Source: Synergistaceae bacterium UBA5827 (GTDB lineage: Bacteria; Synergistota; Synergistia; Synergistales; 79-D21). From it: a stretch of 12,978 nucleotides of DNA. Shown here one piece after another: positions 1 through 5,860 of this stretch. Made by a program: the position numbers and the translations under genes. The number at the start of each line of letters is the position of its first letter. Position 1 is the stretch's first letter. Where the stretch lies: positions 17,321 through 30,298 of the forward strand of contig DJHE01000026.1 of the NCBI GenBank assembly GCA_002432945.1, given 5' to 3'. The notes under the pieces were generated by a model. It did no database searches and was not told the DNA's origin. It worked only from the letters and a program-made list of their open reading frames with translations.

Positions 1-16
1 TCTAAAGATTTCCTGG

Positions 17-1123
17 TCACTTTATAAGTTGCCTGGCTTGATCTTTGCGGCTAAGGATCTTCAGGCAGCTGGCCTTGAAGATGAAGAAGGCTTCGTTGCC
101 GGGTGCCAATTCGAGGGCTTCGAGAGAGCTTTCCGTGAGGATGGCCTTCAGGTTGCCCATGCAGGTTTTGGCCTGGACCCAGACCATTGGGCCCCTTCTT
201 TCCGTCTTGAGGATTTGTCCCGGAACCTGGTTGCGTGCCGAGATGTTGAGGCGGTGAGGGGCCAGGGTGATGGATTCCGGCCGAACGGAAACGATCACCG
301 ACTCTCCCGGGCTGGCCTTGTCGGCTGAAAGGAGGCTTGCTTTTCCCTTGCCGATGAGTAGGGAAGTCAGTTCCCCCTCCTGGGATGGGGCTACCGTTGC
401 GGGGAAGACGTTGCATGCGCCAAGGAAGTTGGCCACCTGTCCGGGCAGCGGGCGGGAAAACACCTCTCGCGGGGGGCCGGACTGGAGCACCTTGCCGTCG
501 AACATGACGATAACCTTGCTGGCCAGGGCCCAAACGTCGTCCACATCATGGGTGACGTGTACGACGGTGGTTCCGAGTTCCCTCACCAGGTCCCGGATGA
601 AACCGCGCATTTTTTCCCTCGTGGTGACATCCAGTGCGCTGAAGGCTTCGTCCATGAGAAGGACCTGCGGTCGAGTCACTAGTGCCCGGGAAATGGCCGT
701 CCTTTGTTTCTCGCCGCCCGAAAGGGTTTGGACATCCCGGTCAAGCAGGTGTGAGATATACAGCCTTTCCGACATGGCATGAACGCGTTCCTTGATCGTT
801 TCCTTCGAAAGGTTTTTCTTGCGCAAGCCGAAAGCGATGTTGTCGTAGACGTTCAGGTGCGGGAAGAGCATGTAGTCCTGGTAAACGATGCCCAATTCCC
901 TCTTTTCGGGAGGAAGGTGCGTGATTTCACGGTCTTTAAGGAAGATCTTTCCTTTCATCCGGGGGTACATGCCGATGAACGATTCGAGGAGAACGCTCTT
1001 GCCAGCTCCCGTCTCACCGAGGATACAGCAGTAGTCCCCTTCTTCGACTTCCAGCGAGACATGGTCCAGGTGGAAATCGCTCAGACGGATCGTGATGTTC
1101 TCTCCCCGCAGCAAGGGCTTCAT
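17..1123 (-). CDS. modC: Molybdate/tungstate-type ABC transporter ATP-binding protein (ModC-like)
   Basis: This is the cytoplasmic ATPase of a ModABC-type oxyanion importer, 368 aa. Visible motifs are Walker A GETGAGKS at residues 36-43, the Q-loop Gln82, the ABC signature LSGGEKQR at 134-141, Walker B LLMDEAF at 155-161 and the switch histidine in THD at 191-193. The C-terminal third (about 240-355) carries VSVRPESI and looks like the TOBE-type domain usual in ModC/PotA-like ATPases. The ATG at 1123 is chosen because its first bases overlap the permease stop as ATGA; the reading frame stays open far upstream, but that part only shadows the permease. The stop is 16 bases from the window edge, and no gene is visible beyond it. 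The substrate is inferred from the neighbouring ModA-like protein and the leader RNA. Tungstate, or both oxyanions, is equally possible. Confidence 0.9.
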   Translation of the reverse strand: MKPLLRGENITIRLSDFHLDHVSLEVEEGDYCCILGETGAGKSVLLESFIGMYPRMKGKIFLKDREITHLPPEKRELGIVYQDYMLFPHLNVYDNIAFGLRKKNLSKETIKERVHAMSERLYISHLLDRDVQTLSGGEKQRTAISRALVTRPQVLLMDEAFSALDVTTREKMRGFIRDLVRELGTTVVHVTHDVDDVWALASKVIVMFDGKVLQSGPPREVFSRPLPGQVANFLGACNVFPATVAPSQEGELTSLLIGKGKASLLSADKASPGESVIVSVRPESITLAPHRLNISARNQVPGQILKTERRGPMVWVQAKTCMGNLKAILTESSLEALELAPGNEAFFIFKASCLKILSRKDQARQLIK

Positions 1124-1905
1124 AGCATGACCTCCCGGTTGAGGAGTTCGAAGACGAGGATGGCTCCGAGAGAGATGGCGATGAGAATGATTCCGGATGT
1201 CATGGCCATGGCCAGGTTGCCGTAGGAAATATTCAGGTAGAGGGTGATGGGAAGGGTTTCGGTGAACATGCGGGTTCCCCCCGCAAGAATCAGGACGGTT
1301 CCGAAACAGCCCATGCAGCGGGCGAAGGAAATGACCATTGCCGCAAACAGCCCTCCCTTTGCGAGAGGCAGCGTGACATGCCAGAAGGCGGAAAACTCGC
1401 AGTAGCCGAGGCTCCTCGCCACGAGTTCGTACCTGGGGTTGATCCCCCGGAACGTGGCATATGAAACCCTGATGGCGTAGGGTGCGGCCGTGAAGACCTG
1501 GGCGATGACAATGGCTGCCTGGCTGAAGACGATGTTGATACCGAATCCCTTGAGCCATTGCGAAAGGATGCCGTGCCCGAAGAGCAGGAGAAGGCAGAGC
1601 CCGAGGACGAGCTCGGGAAAGGCCATGGGGAGGTCCACCAGGGTCCTCAGGACGTGATGCCCGGGAAAGGTGAAGCGTGCCAGGACGTAGCCGATGCAGA
1701 CGGCCAGGACCATCACGATGGCCACCGAGATCAGGCTGGTGAGAAGGGAAAGCCTGATGCTGTAGATCATTTCCTCGGAGAAAGCGCTTTGGACGACCTC
1801 TTCCCAGCGGGGCATGAAGACGAGGGAAAGAACCGCCCACAGGAGCATGGCGGAAAAAAGCGTCGTAACAGCCGCGAAAGACCCGCGGAATATCCTGGTT
1901 TTCAT
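1120..1905 (-). CDS. modB: Molybdate/tungstate-type ABC transporter permease (ModB-like)
   Basis: This is the inner-membrane channel subunit, 261 aa, within the usual range for ModB-type proteins. It has about six hydrophobic segments (near residues 10-30, 52-77, 94-113, 128-146, 186-210 and 230-252). The cytoplasmic EAA loop that contacts the ATPase is at about 160-190 (ELVARSLG followed by HVTLPLAKGG). The family motif usually reading FARxLGEFG appears here as FARCMGCFG (about 195-202), so the usual Glu is Cys200. The start is the ATG at 1905, preceded by AGGAGGG at good spacing. An upstream in-frame ATG at 2034 would put the start inside the hairpin that follows modA. The gene overlaps the ATPase start by ATGA, so the two are probably translationally coupled. 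Confidence 0.9.
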   Translation of the reverse strand: MKTRIFRGSFAAVTTLFSAMLLWAVLSLVFMPRWEEVVQSAFSEEMIYSIRLSLLTSLISVAIVMVLAVCIGYVLARFTFPGHHVLRTLVDLPMAFPELVLGLCLLLLFGHGILSQWLKGFGINIVFSQAAIVIAQVFTAAPYAIRVSYATFRGINPRYELVARSLGYCEFSAFWHVTLPLAKGGLFAAMVISFARCMGCFGTVLILAGGTRMFTETLPITLYLNISYGNLAMAMTSGIILIAISLGAILVFELLNREVML

Positions 1906-1983
1906 GGAGAACCCTCCTGGTTCCGTTACGGGTTCCCCGGTCAATGGAACCCTGCCTTGAACATTCTTGATTTTTTCGGGAGC

Positions 1984-2030
1984 CGAAAAAGAGGGGACGG
2001 GGACCTCCAGCTTATGGAAGTTCCCGTCCC
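1984..2030 (-). terminator. Hairpin with T-run between modA and modB
   Basis: Read on the minus strand, a 15-nt arm starting GGGACGGGAACTTCC (2030-2016) faces GGAGGTCCCCGTCCC (2008-1994) across a 7-nt loop, with one G-U pair and one mismatch. It is followed by TCTTTTTC. This has the form of an intrinsic terminator or attenuator just downstream of the modA stop. A second small inverted repeat follows it at 1972-1990 (TTTTTCGG, loop CTC, CCGAAAAA). Partial readthrough would give more binding protein than permease and ATPase, a common arrangement in binding-protein-dependent operons. Confidence 0.65.
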
Positions 2031-2046
2031 TCAAAGTCCTCCGGTC

Positions 2047-2826
2047 CTATTCCGGTCGGGTGATGGGGAAGCCCCACTCGGCCCAGACTCTTTTGCCTTC
2101 CTCTGACGAGAGGTAATCGACCAGTTCCTGGGCCAGTCCTTTCTGGGTTGAGAAGGAGACAACGGCCACGGGGTTGGTCTTGATCGCGTTCTGCTTGTTG
2201 GGGATCCGGATCATTTTCACTTTGCCCTTGGCCTGTCCCCAGAGGGCCTGGTCTTCCCAGGCGATGACGGCGTCGACCTGGCCGGTGGCGACATAGATCA
2301 GGAGCTGGTTGGTTGTGCTTGGCCTGACCACGCAGTTCGCCAGGACCGGTGCCGTGAGTTGGTTCTTTTCGAGGATTTCCATGGAAACCTTGCCGATGGC
2401 TGCGGCCTTCTCGTCGGCGAGGGCGATTCGAAGCCCCTTGCGGGCAAGGTCTTCGAGTCCCTGCACCTTGCCGGGGTTTTCGGCGGGAACGAGGATCACC
2501 GGAACGTGGAAACAGAGGTTGCGGGCGCTTTCCTTCGCGACAAAACCTTTTTCGGCGGCGTCTTCGATGTACTTTTGGGCCCCGGGCATGAAAACATCGC
2601 CCTCTTTCCGGGTGGCGATCATCCCGAAGAGTTCCCCCGATCCCCCGTAAATCATCTGGAGCTTGACGCCGGGATGGGCTTTCTCGAAACGGGCTTTCAG
2701 GTCGTCCATGGGGTGCATCAATCCCGCACCGGAATAGACGGTCAGTGTTTCTGCGCCGGCTGATGCGGCAAGACAGAGGACGAGGGCCGCGAGGAGGAAA
2801 AACTTGCAAAGAGAACGGTACTTCAT
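2047..2826 (-). CDS. modA: Molybdate/tungstate-binding periplasmic protein (ModA-like)
   Basis: This is the extracytoplasmic solute-binding protein of the importer, 259 aa. Residues 1-25 are a Sec signal peptide (basic start, hydrophobic core, cleavage probably after ASAGA). The mature start TLTVYSGAG (27-35) and the GGSGEL segment (61-66) match the places where ModA/WtpA-type proteins coordinate the oxyanion with serine and backbone groups. GDVFMPG and the VDAVIAWEDQA segment (184-194) are also typical of the ModA fold. No lipobox is visible. The ATG at 2826 is chosen because it begins the signal peptide; the GGAGG ribosome site ends 11 nt before it. Upstream in-frame starts would add the structured leader. 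Sequence alone does not separate molybdate from tungstate. Confidence 0.88.
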   Translation of the reverse strand: MKYRSLCKFFLLAALVLCLAASAGAETLTVYSGAGLMHPMDDLKARFEKAHPGVKLQMIYGGSGELFGMIATRKEGDVFMPGAQKYIEDAAEKGFVAKESARNLCFHVPVILVPAENPGKVQGLEDLARKGLRIALADEKAAAIGKVSMEILEKNQLTAPVLANCVVRPSTTNQLLIYVATGQVDAVIAWEDQALWGQAKGKVKMIRIPNKQNAIKTNPVAVVSFSTQKGLAQELVDYLSSEEGKRVWAEWGFPITRPE

Positions 2827-2834
2827 TTCCAGGA

Positions 2835-2891
2835 ACACCTCCAATAAGGATAGTAGATAGTGGACGGCGGCATTCCGGCAAGGAGGTGTCC
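2835..2891 (-). promoter_or_regulatory. Anti-SD/SD helix: probable expression platform of the modA leader RNA
   Basis: On the minus strand the modA ribosome site GGAGGTGT (2842-2835) is perfectly complementary over 8 nt to ACACCTCC (2889-2882), with a 39-nt loop between. Pairing would hide the ribosome site. The anti-SD segment lies 18 nt downstream of the putative riboswitch, and the 3' strand of the riboswitch closing stem (AGGAGTG) can instead pair in part with CACCTCCT. That gives a plausible two-state switch: ligand bound, closing stem formed, SD hidden; ligand absent, SD free. The complementarity is seen directly; the switching is inferred. Confidence 0.55.
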
Positions 2892-2907
2892 AGGGCACGG
2901 TGAAAAT

Positions 2908-3006
2908 GCCACTCCTTTCCGGCACGGGAGGCTCCCCCGTTTCCGGAGAAACCCTGACGGTCCTTCCCCTTGGGCTTTGCCTTTAGGCGGCGAGGACTCG
3001 GAGTGA
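2908..3006 (-). promoter_or_regulatory. Moco-type riboswitch candidate (molybdenum/tungsten cofactor RNA motif)
   Basis: The minus-strand leader of modA folds by eye into a compact RNA of about 99 nt. The closing stem is CACTCC (3005-3000) with GGAGTG (2915-2910). Inside are GTCCT/AGGAC (2997-2993 with 2964-2960), a GCC-TAAA-GGC mini-hairpin (2988-2979), a GTTTC-TCCG-GAAAC tetraloop hairpin (2952-2939) and a conserved-looking 3' segment TCCCGTGCCGGAAAGGAG (about 2929-2913). From memory, the CTCCGAG start, AAAGGC loop and GCCGGAAAGG end match the Moco RNA motif, which is known upstream of molybdate transport and molybdopterin genes. Its position directly before a ModABC-type operon supports this. 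I could not run a covariance model; the Moco versus tungsten-cofactor type is not resolved. Confidence 0.75.
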
Positions 3007-3024
3007 TAGAAAAATTTCGTCAAG

Positions 3025-3052
3025 ATTCTAGCACATTTATTGACTTTCTTTC
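3025..3052 (-). promoter_or_regulatory. Promoter candidate for modABC
   Basis: On the minus strand the extended -10 element TGCTAGAAT (TAGAAT at 3030-3025) lies about 8 nt upstream of a predicted start near 3017, which would begin the transcript some 11 nt before the riboswitch candidate. No good -35 is present at 17 nt. The TG extension may compensate. Confidence 0.5.
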
Positions 3053-3069
3053 TCAAATAGATTTGCCGG

Positions 3070-3084
3070 TTCCCAAATTGGGAA
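3070..3084. promoter_or_regulatory. Perfect palindrome, operator candidate in the divergent region
   Basis: TTCCCAA-A-TTGGGAA is a perfect 7-bp inverted repeat around one central base. It lies between the divergent modA and arsR-type promoters, upstream of both. ArsR-family repressors bind inverted repeats of about this size, so it may be an operator for the adjacent regulator. Another inverted repeat, CCCCC-TTT-GGGGG (3113-3125), lies inside the spacer of the regulator promoter. Confidence 0.4.
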
Positions 3085-3106
3085 ATGTACTAAACAGCGG
3101 AATCGG

Positions 3107-3135
3107 TTGAGGCCCCCTTTGGGGGATGTTAAAAT
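3107..3135 (+). promoter_or_regulatory. Promoter of the ArsR-type regulator and DUF2703 gene
   Basis: A -35 TTGAGG (3107-3112) is separated by 17 nt from the -10 TAAAAT (3130-3135), which has an extended TG at 3127-3128. The start would fall near 3142. That argues against the ATG at 3142 as start codon and for the ATG at 3172. The spacer contains CCCCC-TTT-GGGGG, placed where a bound repressor would block polymerase. A palindromic ATGCATGCAT follows directly. Confidence 0.6.
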
Positions 3136-3171
3136 GCATGCATGTACATAAATGCAATGGAGATGGTGGCA

Positions 3172-3528
3172 ATGGACCGGCGATGCTGCTCGGAACTCGA
3201 TAAACTCTTGTCTCCCCTGTTTTTCAAGGCTTTGTGCGAAACCAACCGGTTGAAAATTGTTTCGATGCTGACTGATTGTAAGACGCCTCTTGCCGTCGGA
3301 CAGATTGCCGAAAAACTGCCGGTTGATTCTTCCGTGGTGTCCAGGCACCTGGCGATTCTTCGTGATGCTGGAATCGTCCTGGCACGAAAGAGGGGAAAGG
3401 AAGTCCACTATTTCCTGGATACGGGTAAATTGATCGGCTCCCTGCGGGCGATCGCTGATGCCTTTGAGGCTTGCTGCCCCGAAGTTTGCCCGGTAATCGA
3501 CGACGAATGGAGGAAGCGAGAACGATGA
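3172..3528 (+). CDS. ArsR/SmtB-family metal(loid)-responsive repressor
   Basis: This is a winged-helix dimeric repressor of 118 aa, typical for the family. The helix-turn-helix is at about 41-65 (AVGQIAEKL to SRHLAILRDAG), and the wing is at about 70-82 (ARKRGKEVHYF). The classical ArsR inducer motif with Cys in helix 3 is absent. Instead there is a Cys pair at residues 5-6, Cys22, Cys36 and a C-terminal CCPEVC (101-106). Paired cysteines at either end are known As(III) ligands in other ArsR proteins (N-terminal in the Corynebacterium type, C-terminal in the Acidithiobacillus type). Start: the ATG at 3172 has GGAG 9 nt before it. In-frame ATGs at 3142, 3157 and 3163 are possible but sit at or next to the predicted transcription start. 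The stop overlaps the next gene (ATGA). Family is sure; the inducer is inferred. Confidence 0.88.
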   Translation: MDRRCCSELDKLLSPLFFKALCETNRLKIVSMLTDCKTPLAVGQIAEKLPVDSSVVSRHLAILRDAGIVLARKRGKEVHYFLDTGKLIGSLRAIADAFEACCPEVCPVIDDEWRKRER

Positions 3529-4013
3529 AGAGAGATTTGAATGTGGATCTTCTGGTCATTGATTTGAATACCTGCAAGAGATGTGTCCCGACCGGAGAGC
3601 AGCTTAAGGAAGCGGTAAAGATTTTAACTCCTGTCGCAGATGTGCTCGGTATTGATTTGCACTATCGGGAATTCGTGGTAAAGAACCCGGAAGAGGCAAA
3701 AAAGCTTGGTCTCCTCTCCTCGCCGACGATTCGATTGAATGGCCGGGACATTGCCCAGGATATCCGTGAATCGGAGTGTGAGTCCTGTGGAGACCTTACT
3801 GATAACAATACACGCGTGGACTGCCGTGAATGGCATTATCGCGGGCAGGTTTATCCTGCAGCTCCAACAGCTATGCTGGTCGAGGCGCTTATGGGGGCGA
3901 TGTTGGATGTGGAAGCCCCATCCGTGGACATTGAACCCCTGGAAGCGTTACCTGGGAATTTGGACCGATATTTCAAGAACAGGAAGGAAGGTTCCTGTTC
4001 TTGCTGTAGTTGA
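3525..4013 (+). CDS. DUF2703 protein, thioredoxin-like and cysteine-rich
   Basis: This is a cytoplasmic protein of 162 aa with no signal peptide. The N-terminal strand leads into TCKRC (CxxC at 17-20), followed by a helix, and a later SSPTIRLNG segment (65-73) places a proline where thioredoxin folds have the cis-Pro. Further cysteines are CESC (85-88), Cys100 and a tail with Cys158, Cys160 and Cys161. I recognise the family as DUF2703, which has no established biochemical role. The ATGA overlap with the ArsR-type repressor means it is very likely the repressor's target. A role in binding or handing over a soft metal or metalloid, or in thiol redox chemistry, fits the cysteines but is inference. 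The AT-richer, less biased codon use contrasts with gdh further right. Confidence 0.82.
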   Translation: MKRDLNVDLLVIDLNTCKRCVPTGEQLKEAVKILTPVADVLGIDLHYREFVVKNPEEAKKLGLLSSPTIRLNGRDIAQDIRESECESCGDLTDNNTRVDCREWHYRGQVYPAAPTAMLVEALMGAMLDVEAPSVDIEPLEALPGNLDRYFKNRKEGSCSCCS

Positions 4014-4040
4014 AGGCGATCCCGCTTCGAACTGAACGAT

Positions 4041-4069
4041 GAAGGACCTCCCCCGAAGGGAGGTCCTTC
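4041..4069. terminator. Hairpin shared by convergent genes
   Basis: A perfect 12-bp stem, GAAGGACCTCCC with GGGAGGTCCTTC, closes a CCGAA loop. It lies between the DUF2703 stop and the convergent PDZ-protein stop. No T-run follows on either strand, so it may act as a 3'-end stabiliser or a U-tract-less terminator in both directions. Its arms are almost identical to those of the terminator at 10327-10353. Confidence 0.65.
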
Positions 4070-4146
4070 AATAACGGAATCAAATGGTGGCTGCTTGCGG
4101 GCATTTGTGCGGTTAAGTCGTCTTTCCGGATATCCCCTTTGCTTCG

Positions 4147-5274
4147 TCAATCCTTGATGGTGACAAGGTCGGTCTTCCCTTCCCTCGAGAAAACAACGAC
4201 GATCGAGGCTTTTTGCGACCATTTCTCCTCAAGGTAGGCCTGGAGGGCACTCACATCGAAATCTTTCGTCGAACGTCCGTTGACCTCAAGCAGTAGATCG
4301 AGGGCGGCGAGGCCGGTCTGCGCGGCCTTGCTCCCGGGTTCCACCTTCTCGATGACAATGTATCCGTCGGTGTTTTTCTTTCCCAGGCGGATTCCCAGGC
4401 TTTTCCCGGCCTGGTTTGCCGCTGTTGCGACAGGTGTAACGGTTTCGTTCGTGATCTGTTCCTTCGGTGTTCCGTCGACCCTGTTCCGGATCTCCCTTAT
4501 CAGCGGGACGAGAGGAGCGACAGGCCTTTGCTGGCTTTCCGGGCCAAGGCTGTCGACCTGGTTGACCATCAGTTTCACGTTCGTGTCCCGTGTCAGCATG
4601 TTGAACCTCACACGGCTGTAGGCCCCTGGGATAAACAGCACGGACGCCCCCTGCTTGCCCACGACCACCTTGTTGTCGCCGACTTCTTCCAGTGTGAACT
4701 TTTCCCTTGTCATGACCTCGATTATGGCATCCTGGACCTCCTGGATGGTTGCTCCCATGATGGTCGTCGTGAAAAGGGTGGCCGCCGCGCCTCCTCCCGA
4801 AGCCGTTGCAACTGCTCCTTCATTTTTCGGGGGAGGTTGGGAACTACTCGCCTCCTGGGTGTTTGCGATTGGTGCGGGCACGACTCCCTCTTCCGCTCCT
4901 TCCCTGGCATATTGGAGAGCGGTATCGATCTCGTTCCTGACGGCATTATCCTTGGCGTGCTTTGAGGGAGTCAACGATTGGGAATCATGCTTCCCGTTTA
5001 CGTACAGATGCGCTTCCAGGATTCGGTATTGATGGGAAGACAGGTCGGCTTCAATTCTTTGTACCTTCTCGCTTGCCCCAAGTGGCTTAACAACTTTGAA
5101 GTTGTACCAGAAAGTTAGAATTGAGTCTTTCTTTATCACGGTATCCGCGTCTATATAGCTGTACATTTTCCAGCCAAGAGAACTCGTTTCCTTGACAAGG
5201 ACCCAGTTTGCGGCAAGGGCAGTGCTGGGTGACAGCAAAAGAAGAAGCAGCAGGGATGTAAATATTTTCTTCAT
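4147..5274 (-). CDS. Secreted protein with adhesin-E-like N-terminus and C-terminal PDZ domain
   Basis: This is an exported protein of 375 aa. Residues 1-21 are a clear Sec signal peptide (KK, a long leucine run, TALA at the cleavage site). Residues 23-120 (NWVLVKETSSLGWKMYSYID and on) resemble the surface-adhesin-E-like domain of small secreted proteins. A low-complexity Ser/Pro/Gly/Ala linker covers about 131-168. An unassigned domain at about 169-268 has a strongly beta-rich pattern. A PDZ domain covers about 290-373 (SLGIRLGKK, then VEPGSKAAQTGL, DLLLEVNGRST). No protease catalytic domain is present, so it is not a DegP-type enzyme. It may be an envelope scaffold or substrate-binding adaptor. 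The start ATG has AGGGGGA 6 nt upstream. It is transcribed alone, convergent with DUF2703. Its function is unknown. Confidence 0.8.
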   Translation of the reverse strand: MKKIFTSLLLLLLLSPSTALAANWVLVKETSSLGWKMYSYIDADTVIKKDSILTFWYNFKVVKPLGASEKVQRIEADLSSHQYRILEAHLYVNGKHDSQSLTPSKHAKDNAVRNEIDTALQYAREGAEEGVVPAPIANTQEASSSQPPPKNEGAVATASGGGAAATLFTTTIMGATIQEVQDAIIEVMTREKFTLEEVGDNKVVVGKQGASVLFIPGAYSRVRFNMLTRDTNVKLMVNQVDSLGPESQQRPVAPLVPLIREIRNRVDGTPKEQITNETVTPVATAANQAGKSLGIRLGKKNTDGYIVIEKVEPGSKAAQTGLAALDLLLEVNGRSTKDFDVSALQAYLEEKWSQKASIVVVFSREGKTDLVTIKD

Positions 5275-5345
5275 ATGGATTCCCCCTTCGCCTTTTTGGG
5301 AAGTGCTGTCGAGTACGCATTGCTAAATCATTGATCATTCATATC

Positions 5346-5373
5346 TTTATATCGGACATTGCAAATTCTACAA
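5346..5373 (-). promoter_or_regulatory. Promoter candidate for the PDZ-domain protein
   Basis: On the minus strand TTGTAG (5373-5368) and TATAAA (5351-5346) are separated by 16 nt. They lie 72 nt upstream of the start codon. An overlapping alternative, TTGCAA with TATGAA, exists slightly closer to the gene, so the choice is weak. Confidence 0.35.
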
Positions 5374-5460
5374 CGCCGTGGGGAAGGCATCAACTTACCA
5401 GGGTGCGAATCGATATCGTCAACGGCAGTTACGTGCGAAGAACACGGCAAGAACGGGAAA

Positions 5461-5525
5461 GAAGCCGGAAGGCCGGCTTCGAACCGGCGACGGAAGGACT
5501 TTCCTGCAGGAAGGTCCTTCCGTCG
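5461..5525. repeat. Compound palindrome: two adjacent hairpins with no gene to terminate
   Basis: The first hairpin is GAAGCCGG-AAGG-CCGGCTTC (5461-5480), perfect over 8 bp. The second is a 17-bp stem (5488-5504 with 5509-5525) around a TGCA loop, with one T/G mismatch. Between them GCCGG-CTTCGAA-CCGGC (5472-5488) is an alternative, competing stem that on the minus strand resembles a tRNA T-arm. The genes on both sides point away from this site, so it is not at the end of any recognised gene. On the minus strand the first hairpin is followed by a moderately T-rich TTTCCCGTTCTT. It may be a terminator left by a lost gene, the end of an unrecognised small RNA, or a dispersed palindromic element. 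Confidence 0.6.
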
Positions 5526-5739
5526 TTGTCGGGAGTGGGAGAGGAGGGTGGAGGCAAGCTGCGGAAAAGTCTCAATAGACAGAAAAGTCAGGTATTTAAT
5601 AAATAGAATTTAGTTCAATAGATGATAAAAAAGAAGAAAACGGTATTCAAGTGTTGAAACAACAGCATTTATTGGAAAGTGTAAGCAGCAAAAACAGAAA
5701 CGGTAAAGAAATAAAGTTATTAAAGTATCAAACTTATGT

Positions 5740-5765
5740 CTTTGCATTCGCAAAGAAGTTAACTT
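5740..5765. promoter_or_regulatory. Two short palindromes upstream of the gdh promoter
   Basis: CTTTGC-ATTC-GCAAAG (5740-5755) and the uninterrupted palindrome AAGTTAACTT (5756-5765) lie directly upstream of the -35 of gdh. Their position suits an activator or repressor site. No specific regulator can be named. Confidence 0.35.
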
Positions 5766-5774
5766 AATTTTTAT

Positions 5775-5801
5775 TTGACTAAATCGCGAGAGGGATATAA
5801 T
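5775..5801 (+). promoter_or_regulatory. Promoter of gdh
   Basis: TTGACT (5775-5780) and a consensus TATAAT (5796-5801) are separated by 15 nt, slightly short. With an A/T-rich upstream region this should be a strong promoter starting near 5808. Confidence 0.6.
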
Positions 5802-5860
5802 TGCGCAAGCTTGGCTCAAAGCCATATTGCAGTAGAAAAAATTAACATTAAACTGGGGGG

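Noticed and set aside
17..1840. 607-residue minus-strand open frame as one protein
   Set aside because: Only the part from 1123 matches the ABC ATPase family; the upstream half is out-of-frame permease sequence without any domain.
3142..3171. Upstream start codons for the ArsR-type repressor
   Set aside because: They fall at or next to the predicted transcription start and lack a ribosome site; the ATG at 3172 has GGAG 9 nt before it.
3525..4013. Selenoprotein or SaoT/SaoC-type protein because of the Cys-rich tail
   Set aside because: No in-frame TGA before the stop, no SECIS-like hairpin right after a candidate codon, and the protein matches DUF2703 better.
5440..5530. tRNA gene on the minus strand, suggested by GCCGG-TTCGAAG-CCGGC
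   Set aside because: Only the T-arm-like element is present. There is no matching 5' acceptor strand, no D-arm and no anticodon arm; the upstream sequence is one long hairpin.
5331..5613. Plus-strand ORFs reading through the double palindrome (for example with GFEPATEGL)
   Set aside because: The peptide is what a T-arm-like palindrome gives when read through; no ribosome site, no family and three frames are equally open.
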